A stretch of 64,000 nt of DNA from JAFGRR01 sp964499235 (GTDB lineage: Bacteria > Planctomycetota > Phycisphaerae > UBA1845 > Fen-1342). Location: contig CAZCKC010000005.1 in NCBI GenBank assembly GCA_964499235.1, positions 1 to 64,000 of the forward strand. The letters are read 5' to 3'. This document shows positions 7,203 through 15,867 of this stretch, in pieces; position 1 is the stretch's first letter; each line of letters begins with the position of its first letter. The translations under genes and the position numbers were made by a program. The notes below the pieces were generated by a model. The model was not told the DNA's origin, did not search any database, and was given only the letters and a program-made list of their open reading frames with translations.

Positions 7203-9734
7203 CTATTCGAAGTACACCTCGTCAAGGTAGAGCGTGACGCCGTCGGGATTCTGATCCCAGGTGGACGCGCACCCGAAACCGGCGATGACGTGGCCCAGGT
7301 CGCGTCCGGTCAGGTCGATCTCGTAGCGCTGCCACGCCGGGCCCACCCGGTACAGCTCGCGGGCCGGGAACGCCAGCGAATCGCCGTAAGCCTCGTCGAC
7401 CCCGCCGACCATGAAGCTCACCCACGCCGGCGCATCGGCCCGCGCCCAGAACACCACCCGGCGGTAGCCGCGTAGATCAAGCCCCGCGTTGGCGAGCTCG
7501 GCGGCCGTCCCCCAGTTGCCGGGCGGATGCAGCCAGCGGAGCCCTGCCCAGCGGCACGGCGGCCCGTAGTCGCAGTCGTTCGGCCCCGCGCCCTGGGCCG
7601 CGATCGCGATCCGCAGACAGGTCTTACCGCGATAAGGATCGCCTGGCCACGCGGCGTCGAGCGTCAGGTCGCCGACGTCCCCCTGCGGCTCACTGGGCGT
7701 GAAGCGGTTCGCCGCATCGCCATGATCCCGGTAGACGTAAAGCCGCTCACGTTTCCCGGCGCCATCGCACGCCGCGGCTGAGTCGGTCGGAGAGTCCTCG
7801 ACGCAGCGGAGCGTCGGTGCGCCCCGCGATCCCCAGGAAGCGGCAAGCGGCTTGGCCGCCCGCTGCTGATCGAACAAGCCGAAGTGCGGCTCGCATGCGT
7901 GCCACGGCTTCCACGGCTGGTCGAATGCCTCGAAGTAGGCGAACACGACGTCGCGCTCGACCAGGCCGGTGTAGTATTCCTGCTGCGCGGCGGGCGTGAA
8001 GTGCTCGCCGCCGCCGCTTGGCCAGCCCACCTCCTTGAGCCAGACAAACCGATCGGCCCGCCGCCGGAGGTCCTCATAAGCGCCCGCGGTCCAGCGGATA
8101 CCAGCGTCGGCGGTGTCGCGGCCGTGATAGACCGGATGGGCATTTGGAAAGACCCAGTCGCCGAGGTAGAGCATCCGCGGCGCGAGGTAGTCACTGAATT
8201 CTTCGGTCGTCGTGACCGGCTTGCCGGTTGCGCTGCGCAACTCGTCCAGGATGCGAACCAGCGCGGCGTAGTCGTAGCGGCTGCCGAGCCCCTCGTTGCC
8301 GACACAGATCCCGGCGACGAGATCGCGCTCCGCGAGCGCCACCGCCTGGGCGCGCTCGGCCGCACTGAGCGGGTCCCAGATGCCCAGGATGACGCTGTTG
8401 AAACCGGCCGCTTCCGCCAGCGGCACGACGGCCTGGAGCGCGGGGTGGGCGCAGGCATAGGTAATCAGTCCGGTGAAGCCGGCTTCGCGCAGCATTGAGA
8501 GGTCGGCCCGCAGGCCGGCTTCGGGGGGATAATCCCCCTGCGGCGGGTTGGCGTTTGAGGGCGTGTAGCAGATCCAGGCGGCGGCGCAGACGCGTTGCCG
8601 CCAGGCCTCGTCGACGATCCCGAGCCGACTGCGCATCGCGAGCTTGGGTTTCCGGTCGCTGGTGTAGAGCCCCCAATGCTTTTCAACCTCGTCGGGGTGG
8701 TCGCCGCCTTTCCACTTTTCGTCGAAGGCCGCGAAGAAGAAGTTTGGCACGCGCTGGCGGGTGGTCCACGCCAGCAACTCGTCGTAGAACTGCTTTTGCG
8801 CGACCGCGCCGGGGCGGCCCTTGATGTACTTCGCCTGATCGCCGACGGTATGCTTCTGGGTTGCCCAGCCCAGTTCCCCGATGACGACCTGGTGATCGGG
8901 GTGAAATGACTGCACGGCCGCGTACTGTCGCCGGGTGAAAGCCACGGCGTCCGGCAGCTCGACGCCCCGCCACATCGCGTAGATATGCGTGAAGATGAAG
9001 TCCACTTCGGCGGCGAACGGCTTGCTCCGCGGCTCCAGCCAGAAGGTGTAGTCGTCCGCGGTCGTGACCGGGACGTCGGTCGCGCGGCGCACCTGGCGAA
9101 GGTACGCCAGGAGCACGTCCGGCGCGACCCGGTGCGCTGACCAGGAGACCTGCGTCTCGTTGCCGACGCTGACTGCGGCGACCACGTCGGGATAGGCGTT
9201 CGCCAGCGCGATCGCCCGCGCGACCTGGCGCCGGTTCGCGGCGATCGCGGCTGGCGACGGCGCGCTGCCGCCCGGCGCCGCAACGGTCTCGCGCTCGGGA
9301 TCAATCCACGCGCCGACGACGACACGCATGCCCAGATTACGACGGCGAATGACGTCGAGCACCGTGGCGGCCGTGTCGTTGGCGGCGTAGAGGCGCAGCA
9401 GGCGCCACTGTGGCCGCATGATCGTGAGGTCCTCTGCAACCTGTTGGCGCGTGGGGGTCGGTCCGCCGGGGGATTGCCCGTCGCGGAAGGGGCCATACGC
9501 GACGGCGTTTCCGATCCATTCGCCGACGGACGTGACTTGAAGCGGACGGTGCGCGGCGGGCGTTTCCTGCGTCTGCGTGTCGCCGGCGGCGGCGAGAGCG
9601 CACGCCGCCGCGAACACCGCCGCCGCACCGACCCGGCTCGCGCGGGCTTGGGCAGCGTGGCCCGCGGACGCGCGCCGGGGCTCGTCCTGCGCGGGCTCCC
9701 GGTTCTGCAACAGTCGTTGAATCAGTTTCAGCAT
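7203..9734 (-). CDS. Secreted tandem GH17 beta-1,3-glucanase-like protein with C-terminal beta-sandwich
   Basis: An 843-residue protein with two GH17-type barrels in tandem. Domain 1 (about 66-370) has an acid/base SVGNET (E193) and a nucleophile VIGELGW (E287). Domain 2 (about 385-645) has CVGNEG (E481) and WLKEVGWPS (E568). All four catalytic glutamates are thus present. A C-terminal domain (about 667-843, ending TLYLDEVYFE) looks like a carbohydrate-binding jelly roll. The N-terminus has a charged stretch followed by a hydrophobic segment ending near LAAAGDTQ, so it is probably exported. GH17 enzymes act on beta-1,3- or beta-1,3/1,4-glucans, or transfer glucosyl units. The gene is transcribed away from lacI and precedes the phosphorylase gene. 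Confidence 0.85.
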   Translation of the reverse strand: MLKLIQRLLQNREPAQDEPRRASAGHAAQARASRVGAAAVFAAACALAAAGDTQTQETPAAHRPLQVTSVGEWIGNAVAYGPFRDGQSPGGPTPTRQQVAEDLTIMRPQWRLLRLYAANDTAATVLDVIRRRNLGMRVVVGAWIDPERETVAAPGGSAPSPAAIAANRRQVARAIALANAYPDVVAAVSVGNETQVSWSAHRVAPDVLLAYLRQVRRATDVPVTTADDYTFWLEPRSKPFAAEVDFIFTHIYAMWRGVELPDAVAFTRRQYAAVQSFHPDHQVVIGELGWATQKHTVGDQAKYIKGRPGAVAQKQFYDELLAWTTRQRVPNFFFAAFDEKWKGGDHPDEVEKHWGLYTSDRKPKLAMRSRLGIVDEAWRQRVCAAAWICYTPSNANPPQGDYPPEAGLRADLSMLREAGFTGLITYACAHPALQAVVPLAEAAGFNSVILGIWDPLSAAERAQAVALAERDLVAGICVGNEGLGSRYDYAALVRILDELRSATGKPVTTTEEFSDYLAPRMLYLGDWVFPNAHPVYHGRDTADAGIRWTAGAYEDLRRRADRFVWLKEVGWPSGGGEHFTPAAQQEYYTGLVERDVVFAYFEAFDQPWKPWHACEPHFGLFDQQRAAKPLAASWGSRGAPTLRCVEDSPTDSAAACDGAGKRERLYVYRDHGDAANRFTPSEPQGDVGDLTLDAAWPGDPYRGKTCLRIAIAAQGAGPNDCDYGPPCRWAGLRWLHPPGNWGTAAELANAGLDLRGYRRVVFWARADAPAWVSFMVGGVDEAYGDSLAFPARELYRVGPAWQRYEIDLTGRDLGHVIAGFGCASTWDQNPDGVTLYLDEVYFE

Positions 9735-9768
9735 GATGGGCTGCCAATGGCTGAACTCGGTCCTGCGG

Positions 9769-9801
9769 GCCCCCGGAAGGCCGGGGGCAGTATACCCCCG
9801 G
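9769..9801. promoter_or_regulatory. GH17 promoter region with two overlapping hairpins
   Basis: On the minus strand a good -10 (TATACT) occupies 9789-9794; the -35 is weak. Two inverted repeats share the sequence CCGGGGG. One (9769-9788) has an 8-bp stem with a 4-nt loop. The other (9781-9801) encloses the -10 box. They cannot form together. The placement may be chance in a GC-rich spacer or a further control element for the GH17-phosphorylase operon. Confidence 0.4.
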
Positions 9802-9846
9802 TCCGCGCGAATGCGATGATTTTTTAAGCGTTTATTAAGAAAGAGT

Positions 9847-9875
9847 TGCCGACGTCGGTTTCCCGTGGTATCCTT
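9847..9875 (+). promoter_or_regulatory. Promoter of the lacI-pseudopilin operon
   Basis: TTGCCG and TATCCT are separated by exactly 17 bases, a standard sigma-70-type arrangement. The predicted transcription start (about 9882) lies just before the operator at 9888, a typical position for repression. Confidence 0.55.
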
Positions 9876-9887
9876 TGGAACAGTCGA

Positions 9888-9900
9888 TGAAACAGTTTCT
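9888..9900 (+). promoter_or_regulatory. Candidate LacI-type operator, site 2 (divergent lacI/GH17 region)
   Basis: TGAAACAGTTTCT contains the perfect 11-bp palindrome GAAACAGTTTC. It is embedded in a longer imperfect dyad (9880-9913, arms ACAGTCGATGAAACAG and CTGTTCATCGGCTGT). It sits immediately downstream of the lacI promoter and in the region shared with the GH17 gene. The same motif recurs at 3790, 12103 and 19031. Confidence 0.55.
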
Positions 9901-9949
9901 GTTCATCGGCTGTCAGCGTACCTTTGCGGGTCGACACGAGGAACCGCGC

Positions 9950-10987
9950 ATGTCTTCGGTGCGTTCGATTGCCAAGCAGGTCGGGGTTTCGATCACGACC
10001 GTTTCGCGCGCGTTAAACAATGATCCGGCCGTGAACCCGGCGACGCGGGAGCGCGTGATCCGGGCGGCCAACCGGTGCGGCTACACCGCCGCGATCGGCA
10101 AGCGGGTCACGACGAGCATCGGTCTCTGCTACACGAGCACTGTGACCATCTCTGATCCGTTTGATGCGGCGGTGCTGGCGGGGGTCACCCGCGGGATCGA
10201 CGAGGGCCGCTTCGACCTCGTGATCCTGAACATGCAGCGGGATCTCAAGCCGAACGAAACCTACACCCAGTTTTTCCGTCGCAAGGGTGTCCGGGGGGTG
10301 CTCCTGCGGACGGTCGCCGATCTCCGGCATGTCTGCGGCGAGATTGCCAACGAGGAATTTCCGCACGTCGTGATCAGTGACCGCTTCGAAGCGTCCAACG
10401 TGAACTTCGTCGATTGCGATTCGCGGAAGGACATGACGCGGGCGGTCGAGTACCTCGTTTCGCTGGGCCATCAGCGGATCGCCTTTTCGATGCACAACAC
10501 GCGCGACCGCGACCATCTCGATCGCTTCGACGGGTACTGCGAAGCCCTGGCGACACGGGGGATTGAGTTCGACGAGCGCCTCGTCTTCCGGCATCCCTAC
10601 ACCCGCGCCGGCGGGGCGGCCGCGATGAACATGGCCGTGACAATGCAGCCGCGTCCCACCGCGATCGTCTTCGCCGACCCGCTGACGACGATTGGCGCGA
10701 TCAAGCGCGCCTACGAACTGGGCGTGCGAATCCCCGATGATTTGTCGGTGGTGGGGTTCGACGACACGGACGCACGGTATGCCGTCTACCCCACGATGAC
10801 CGCCGTCTGCCAGAACGCCGCTCAACTGGGCTACGAGGCGGCCCGCTGGCTGACGCATAATCTGGACGACCCGGTGCGCGCGCGGCTGCAGCGCACCTTC
10901 CCCACGTTCTTCGAGGTAAACCAGACCACCGCCCCCCCGGGCGACGCCCTCCCGTCACACCCAGCTCGGCTGAGAAAGGCAACGTGA
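9950..10987 (+). CDS. LacI-family transcriptional regulator
   Basis: A 345-residue repressor of the LacI/GalR family. The N-terminal helix-turn-helix is clear (SIAKQVGVSITTVSRALNN, then a hinge around CGYTAA). It is followed by a periplasmic-binding-protein-like effector domain with typical landmarks such as SVVGFDDTD. The ATG at 9950 is chosen over the TTG at 9875 because the family starts a few residues before the recognition helix and a GAGGAA lies upstream. The TGA stop overlaps the ATG of the pseudopilin-like gene, so the two are translationally coupled. It is divergent from the GH17-phosphorylase pair. By context the effector should be a beta-glucan breakdown product; that is inference. 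Confidence 0.9.
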   Translation: MSSVRSIAKQVGVSITTVSRALNNDPAVNPATRERVIRAANRCGYTAAIGKRVTTSIGLCYTSTVTISDPFDAAVLAGVTRGIDEGRFDLVILNMQRDLKPNETYTQFFRRKGVRGVLLRTVADLRHVCGEIANEEFPHVVISDRFEASNVNFVDCDSRKDMTRAVEYLVSLGHQRIAFSMHNTRDRDHLDRFDGYCEALATRGIEFDERLVFRHPYTRAGGAAAMNMAVTMQPRPTAIVFADPLTTIGAIKRAYELGVRIPDDLSVVGFDDTDARYAVYPTMTAVCQNAAQLGYEAARWLTHNLDDPVRARLQRTFPTFFEVNQTTAPPGDALPSHPARLRKAT

Positions 10988-12072
10988 TGAACAGGAAACT
11001 GCAACTCGATACCAGCCGGCGGCGACAACCCGCGTTCACCCTGATCGAACTGCTCGTGGTGATCGCGGTCATCGCATTGCTGATTTCCATCCTGCTCCCC
11101 GCCCTGAGCCGCGCGCGGGAAACCGCGCAGGCCACGGTCTGCCTGGCCAACATGCGGGCCTGCGGGCAGGCCGCGTTCGTGATCCAGGGCGAGCTTGGCC
11201 GCATGCAGCTCGCCGCCAACGAGGAGAACGTCGAGGTCGTCGACCCCGATCGCAGGCGGTACTACTACACAGCGAACGGCGAGCTCATGAGCTGGCCGCT
11301 CGCGCTGGCCGAGGCCTCCGGCATCTCGGCGGCCGACAACTGGGACTGGGGGATCCGCGAGCGGACCTACGAGGCGGCCCAGCAACGGTTTGGCGAGATG
11401 AGCGACGCGTTCGACTTCCTCGTTTGTCCCAGTGACAAGGTGCAGGTCGCGACGCCGTTCTATCCCCGCGAGGACGGCCTGCTGTCCGGCGCGCCGGGCA
11501 GCGGACCGACTGGCTCCGGCGCGGAGTACTGGGGCCGGCTCAGCTACGGCATCAACGAGGACATCGTCGGATCCGATGTCGGCCCGACCGAGTTGACGGG
11601 TCAGACCGTGCCCGCCTGCTGGCGCGCGGCTCCAGTTGGCGACGACTGCGTCGAATGCATCGGCGAGTCGTTCTCCCCGCCCGGCTTCCCCTGCGCAAAC
11701 GACGGCCGCCGCCTGCAAGGCGACCTGGACAAGATCTGGCAGCCGAGCGAAGTTGCCCTGCTGGCCGACATCGGCGCCAGCCTCGACGACATTCCCGAGC
11801 CGGAGCCCGAATGGCGGTTCGCCGCGCTGCTCCTCAGCGCCCAGGCGTTCGGGCCGTACCTAGGCGACTTCCAGGAAACCCACGGCCGGCTGCCGCGCTC
11901 TCGCCATCCCGGCGGGCGGATCAACGTTCTGCGGGCCGACCTCAGCGGCGTCGGCGTCCGCGCCGAGGACAAGCGGATCGACATCCCGGCCGACGGCGAG
12001 GTCGACTACTTCAACCCGCGCGTGCGGGTGTCGCCGTTCAAGCCGGCCGAGTGTGAAGGCTTCGGCCCCTGA
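10987..12072 (+). CDS. Pseudopilin-like protein (prepilin N-terminal cleavage/methylation domain), copy 1
   Basis: A 361-residue protein. After a short basic leader, the motif AFTLIELLVVIAVIALLISI forms the prepilin-peptidase site and the hydrophobic helix of type II secretion pseudopilins. A soluble domain follows with a conserved tail of the kind found in planctomycete DUF1559-like proteins (SRHPGGRINVLRADLSG, near residue 305). Such genes are numerous in planctomycetes; a role in secretion or surface display is presumed but not shown. The ATG at 10987 overlaps the stop of lacI (TGATG). The next gene downstream encodes a large secreted protein, the same pairing as at 33-34 kb and 46-47 kb. 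Confidence 0.85.
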   Translation: MNRKLQLDTSRRRQPAFTLIELLVVIAVIALLISILLPALSRARETAQATVCLANMRACGQAAFVIQGELGRMQLAANEENVEVVDPDRRRYYYTANGELMSWPLALAEASGISAADNWDWGIRERTYEAAQQRFGEMSDAFDFLVCPSDKVQVATPFYPREDGLLSGAPGSGPTGSGAEYWGRLSYGINEDIVGSDVGPTELTGQTVPACWRAAPVGDDCVECIGESFSPPGFPCANDGRRLQGDLDKIWQPSEVALLADIGASLDDIPEPEPEWRFAALLLSAQAFGPYLGDFQETHGRLPRSRHPGGRINVLRADLSGVGVRAEDKRIDIPADGEVDYFNPRVRVSPFKPAECEGFGP

Positions 12073-12468
12073 ATCGGCACGGGTCTGATAACGAGGCCAA
12101 GTTGGAACTGTTTCAAGGGGAATTGGCGACGGCAATTGCGTATGCTTGAAGGCGGCAAAGCTGCGGCGGCGGTAGCGGCGTGTTTCGCCCGCACCGCGTC
12201 GGCCGGTGCCGCCATGCCAGGAGGAGATTGAAGTGCGGACCCGTGCGTGCCACGGGCTCATGCTGCCCGGCGGCCGGCGCGCGCCAGCGCGCCCACCCGC
12301 GCGTTCAACGAGCCGGGCGGCGGGCTGCGAGTTACGGGGCGAGCAGGCGATCGTTTCGGCGCCGCCTGAACCACGGGTCACACTTTCCATTCTTGGATGC
12401 TTTTCTTCAGCCGTTCAACCGGCACCCCGAGTTGCCGACCATCATGCGGCACGTCAGGAGAACACGTC
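12073..12468 (+). other. Long leader region before the 1097-residue secreted protein
   Basis: About 400 bases without a supported gene. It carries candidate operator site 3 near its start (12103-12115). A GGAGGAG followed by a possible GTG start near 12230 opens only a short frame with no recognisable domain, so no gene is called. Confidence 0.5.
12103..12115 (+). promoter_or_regulatory. Candidate LacI-type operator, site 3
   Basis: TGGAACTGTTTCA matches the other sites of the locus in the same orientation. It lies 354 bases upstream of the large secreted protein that precedes the GH16 gene. No convincing -35/-10 pair with 17-base spacing was found next to it. Confidence 0.45.
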
Positions 12469-15400
12469 ATGTTGGAGCCGAGAGGAGCCTTGCGAACCGG
12501 CTACACGCTTTGCTGCGTGAGTTGGTTGCTGACCGGTTCGTTCGCGTTCGGTCAGATTCTCAACGAGGATTTCGACGGGGTCGCTGGGACGGGGGGCGGC
12601 ATCTTCTTCAGCGGCGCCGGCGAGGTGGTGATCGAAAGCTGGGACCCGAACCTGATCGGTGAGAATGCATTTGCGGGCGCGGACGGTAACGCCGACGTGG
12701 GCTTCGCCGCAGCTGCGGGCGATTCCGCCGCCGGGGTCGACGGCAGCGGCGCGGGCGTCATCGAGGTCGGCGACGTCCTCTACGACCTGATCTGGCAACC
12801 CTTCACGTCGGTGACCGGCACGGGCGGCGGGGAGTTCCTCGCCGGTGGGGCCGGGCCCGATACTGCCAACTTTGTCGAGAATTGGGACGACGGGATCGAC
12901 AACGATATCGCCTTCGGCGGCACGTTCGACGGCGCGGTGCTCGACGGTTCGATGAGCGCGGGCGGCCTGCCGACGGGCGGAGTCGACGGCGCCGGTGGGG
13001 CGTTTGTCGACGTCGATGCCGTGACGCTAAACGGCGGCGGCTGGTTTGCCGGCCTGCAATTTGACATCGGCTCCTTCCCTGGCAGCGTGGTTCTCGAGAA
13101 TCCGGGTTTCGAGGGCGTGGAGGCGTGGACCGCTTTCAGCAACGCGTTTGAGTCACCGGAGCCGGTCGAGGTGGCGCCGCGCACCGGCGACGGGGCGGCG
13201 AAGACGTTTGGTGCTTTCTCAGGTGCCTCGGGGTTATACCAGGACCTGCCGGCCGAACCGGGCCAAACCGTCATGTTCTCGGCTTTCGCCCTGACGCCGG
13301 CGTTCGACTCGATCGGCGCGACCGCCAACGCGGGGCAACTGCGCATCGAGTGGCGCGACGCCGCGAACACCACCGTCCTCCTGGTCGACCAGGTCACCAT
13401 CCTCGACCCCGCCGATCCGGACTTCGCCGAGGACACGTGGTTCGGCGGCACGCTGAGCGCGATCGCGCCGGCCGAGGCGGCGTTCGCCCGCGTGATCCTG
13501 TGGTTTGAACAGCCCGCGTCCGAGGGCGGCGCCGTCTGGTGGGACGATGCATCGGTCCAACTCTCCGGGGCCGGCGCGGCCGACCTGAGCCAGTTCGATC
13601 TCACGGTCGCGGCCCGCGGCGTGGTCGACGCCCCTGGCGAAGTGCTGGGTGGCATTCAGCTCCGGATCGAGGATCCGGACGGCAACCGTCTGTTCACCGA
13701 CGTTCCCGCCACTTCCGGCTTCCAAACGATCGGCGGCCCGCTCGACACGTTCACCGAAGCCGACGCGACCGGCACACCGGCCGGCGGCGTCTTCAACCGT
13801 AACGCGAGCAGCTACCGCGTCGTCGTCGCCTTTTCCGACACGGACCTCTGGGGCACCGGCGGCACCATCGAGATCGATGACCTGCTGCTGGCGAACGACA
13901 ACCCGGCCGGCAGCGCCTGGTATGCCGGCATCTTCTTCGACGGGCTGCAGATCCCGATCGTCGACGCGACCGCCACGCAGATCCTGGACCCGAGCATGCT
14001 CATGCTGATCGCGGACGTGGCCGGTGATCAGGCGGCGCCGTACGCCCTGCGGCTCGAAGGGATCGACGCCCGCGAAGCCGGGCTCGACGAAGACTACGGT
14101 TCCGTGCTCGGTGATTGCGGCAGCGGCGATCCAGCCGACTGCCTGATCTACGATCCCGACACCGGTGGTCCCGGTTTTACGCTCGATTTCGATTCGGGCA
14201 TCACTGGGGAAACGGCGTTTGCGGGGGTGGCCGCGCCCATCTTCCCGTTCCTCGACGCCGGCATCACCGTCGCCGGCGATCCGGCCGGCGGCATCGACGG
14301 CGCCGGCGGCCTGACGCTCGATGTCCGCGGCCTGACGCCTGGCACGGGCGGTACGTGGTTTGCTGGCATCGACTACCCGGAGCAGCTGCTGGCGGCGAGC
14401 GATCTTTCGCAGGTCGAGCTGCGCGCCGACATCCGCGGGCGGACGTCCGCGTTCGGCGGCCTGGGTTTCTACGAGCTCCGGATCGAGGATGCCGAGGGCG
14501 ATCGCTTGGCCTTCCAGATGCTGGCGACCGGCAGCTGGCAGCAGGTCGGCGGCACGCTCGACACGGCCGTCGAGCTCCCGCCGGCGGATGGGTCGGCCGG
14601 CAACGGCTTTGACACCGATTCGTCGTCCTACAACGTGGTCATCGCCTTCGTGGATGAGCCGCCAACGATGCCGCTCGTGACCACCTGGTCGAGTGGTGGC
14701 ATCCTTGACGTTGACAACCTCTTCCTCACGCCGGCCTCCGCGAACGTGGAACTCGGTCGCTTCGCGTTCCTCGAAGCCGGGAACACGGCGTTCAAGCAGG
14801 TGGGCGGCTTGCTGTCGCAGGCCGACGTGCAGACGCTCGACGTCACCGGCGTCGTGCCGGGCCCCGAGGTCATCGACATCGAGGACGGCACCGCGGGCGC
14901 GAGCGGGCCCATGGCAGGCGATGTGGGCTGGGATCCGACGCTGACGAACGAGGTTTCCTTCGCCGGCGGCGACCTGATTGATGCAACCATCGAGACGTGT
15001 GCCGACTGCGGTGTGAACGGCAGCCAGGCCATCCGCGCCGTTGTCGACCAAGCCTCAAACGGCTGGTGGGCGGGTATCTACTTCGAAGACGTTGCGATGG
15101 ACCTCAGTGCCGGCGCCGGTGACAACCTGGCGGCTTTGGTGGATCAGGAGCTGTCCGCCATCATCAATGCGGCCGGATCAACGCTGCCTTACGGGATCGT
15201 CGAACTGCGCATCGAAGACGCGCAGACGGACTCGCTCTTCTTCCACTTGGAGGCCGACGGGACCGAGCAATTCATCGGCGGGACCCTGGATGGCACGACG
15301 CGGGGGTTTGCGGATCCGGGGCTGCAAAACGGTGTGTTCAATTATCTTCAGCCGACGTACAACATCACCGTCGCGTTCACGAACTTCACGACCCCGAAGT

Positions 15401-15762
15401 GGGGCGGAACGATCGACCTGAAGATCGACAACATCACCTATACTTCCAGCGGTACCGAGGTCGACGTGCCCGATTCCTACACCGTCACGGCGACGTTCGA
15501 TCAAGAGGCCGAGCAATGGGGCAGCGCCGGTCAGCTCACCGTTGACAATCTCGTGTTCGCGATCGTTCCGAACACCGACGGGAACGGGTCGTTGGATCTC
15601 CGCGATGTTGCGCAGCTGCAGCAGTGCGGTTCGAGTGCGGGGGCACCCGTCACGGACGCGTGCAAGCGGAGCGATCTCAACGGTGATGGCGTGTTCGATG
15701 CGAATGACGACGTCCTGGGCGCCATTGGGCTTGTGCCACCGCTCCTCGTGTTGCCCGACTAG
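12469..15762 (+). CDS. Large secreted repeat protein with C-terminal dockerin-like EF-hands
   Basis: A 1097-residue exported protein. A signal peptide (to about FAFGQ) is followed by a beta-rich body. One module of about 100 residues recurs at least three times, with markers LRIEDPDGNRLF, LRIEDAEGDRLA and LRIEDAQTDSLF, each followed by an IGGTLD- or VGGTLD-like turn and a WGGTIxIDDLLL-like strand. This suggests concatenated jelly-roll carbohydrate-binding units. The C-terminus has two EF-hand loops of dockerin type (NTDGNGSLDLRDV and DLNGDGVFDANDD). AGGAG stands before the ATG at 12469. It sits between a pseudopilin-like gene and the GH16 gene, so a glucan-binding or surface role is likely. 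No catalytic motif was recognised. Confidence 0.75.
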   Translation: MLEPRGALRTGYTLCCVSWLLTGSFAFGQILNEDFDGVAGTGGGIFFSGAGEVVIESWDPNLIGENAFAGADGNADVGFAAAAGDSAAGVDGSGAGVIEVGDVLYDLIWQPFTSVTGTGGGEFLAGGAGPDTANFVENWDDGIDNDIAFGGTFDGAVLDGSMSAGGLPTGGVDGAGGAFVDVDAVTLNGGGWFAGLQFDIGSFPGSVVLENPGFEGVEAWTAFSNAFESPEPVEVAPRTGDGAAKTFGAFSGASGLYQDLPAEPGQTVMFSAFALTPAFDSIGATANAGQLRIEWRDAANTTVLLVDQVTILDPADPDFAEDTWFGGTLSAIAPAEAAFARVILWFEQPASEGGAVWWDDASVQLSGAGAADLSQFDLTVAARGVVDAPGEVLGGIQLRIEDPDGNRLFTDVPATSGFQTIGGPLDTFTEADATGTPAGGVFNRNASSYRVVVAFSDTDLWGTGGTIEIDDLLLANDNPAGSAWYAGIFFDGLQIPIVDATATQILDPSMLMLIADVAGDQAAPYALRLEGIDAREAGLDEDYGSVLGDCGSGDPADCLIYDPDTGGPGFTLDFDSGITGETAFAGVAAPIFPFLDAGITVAGDPAGGIDGAGGLTLDVRGLTPGTGGTWFAGIDYPEQLLAASDLSQVELRADIRGRTSAFGGLGFYELRIEDAEGDRLAFQMLATGSWQQVGGTLDTAVELPPADGSAGNGFDTDSSSYNVVIAFVDEPPTMPLVTTWSSGGILDVDNLFLTPASANVELGRFAFLEAGNTAFKQVGGLLSQADVQTLDVTGVVPGPEVIDIEDGTAGASGPMAGDVGWDPTLTNEVSFAGGDLIDATIETCADCGVNGSQAIRAVVDQASNGWWAGIYFEDVAMDLSAGAGDNLAALVDQELSAIINAAGSTLPYGIVELRIEDAQTDSLFFHLEADGTEQFIGGTLDGTTRGFADPGLQNGVFNYLQPTYNITVAFTNFTTPKWGGTIDLKIDNITYTSSGTEVDVPDSYTVTATFDQEAEQWGSAGQLTVDNLVFAIVPNTDGNGSLDLRDVAQLQQCGSSAGAPVTDACKRSDLNGDGVFDANDDVLGAIGLVPPLLVLPD

Positions 15763-15780
15763 TCCGCGTGTTGCCCGACT
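15747..15780. repeat. Short direct repeat, 14 bp, period 20
   Basis: CGTGTTGCCCGACT occurs at 15747-15760 and 15767-15780. The first copy encodes the last residues of the secreted protein and the second lies just past its TAG. This looks like a small local duplication. Confidence 0.6.
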
Positions 15781-15815
15781 GGGCCGCAACACGGTAAAAC
15801 CCAAGACACAAGGCC

Positions 15816-15848
15816 ACGCGGCGCGGGGTGTTCGCCCCGCGTCCGCGT
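15816..15848 (+). terminator. Strong hairpin between the repeat protein and GH16 genes
   Basis: A 13-bp stem with one bulged base (ACGCGGCGCGGGG against CCCCGCGTCCGCGT) and a 6-nt loop, followed by TCTTGTG. The T-run is short, so it may be a partial terminator that lowers GH16 expression relative to the upstream gene, or an mRNA-stabilising structure just ahead of the GH16 ribosome binding site. Confidence 0.45.
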
Positions 15849-15867
15849 TCTTGTGAGGGCTTCGGCC

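Noticed and set aside
12120..12146. Possible sigma-54 promoter (TTGGCG...TTGCG)
   Set aside because: The GG to GC spacing is one base too long, so the consensus is not met.
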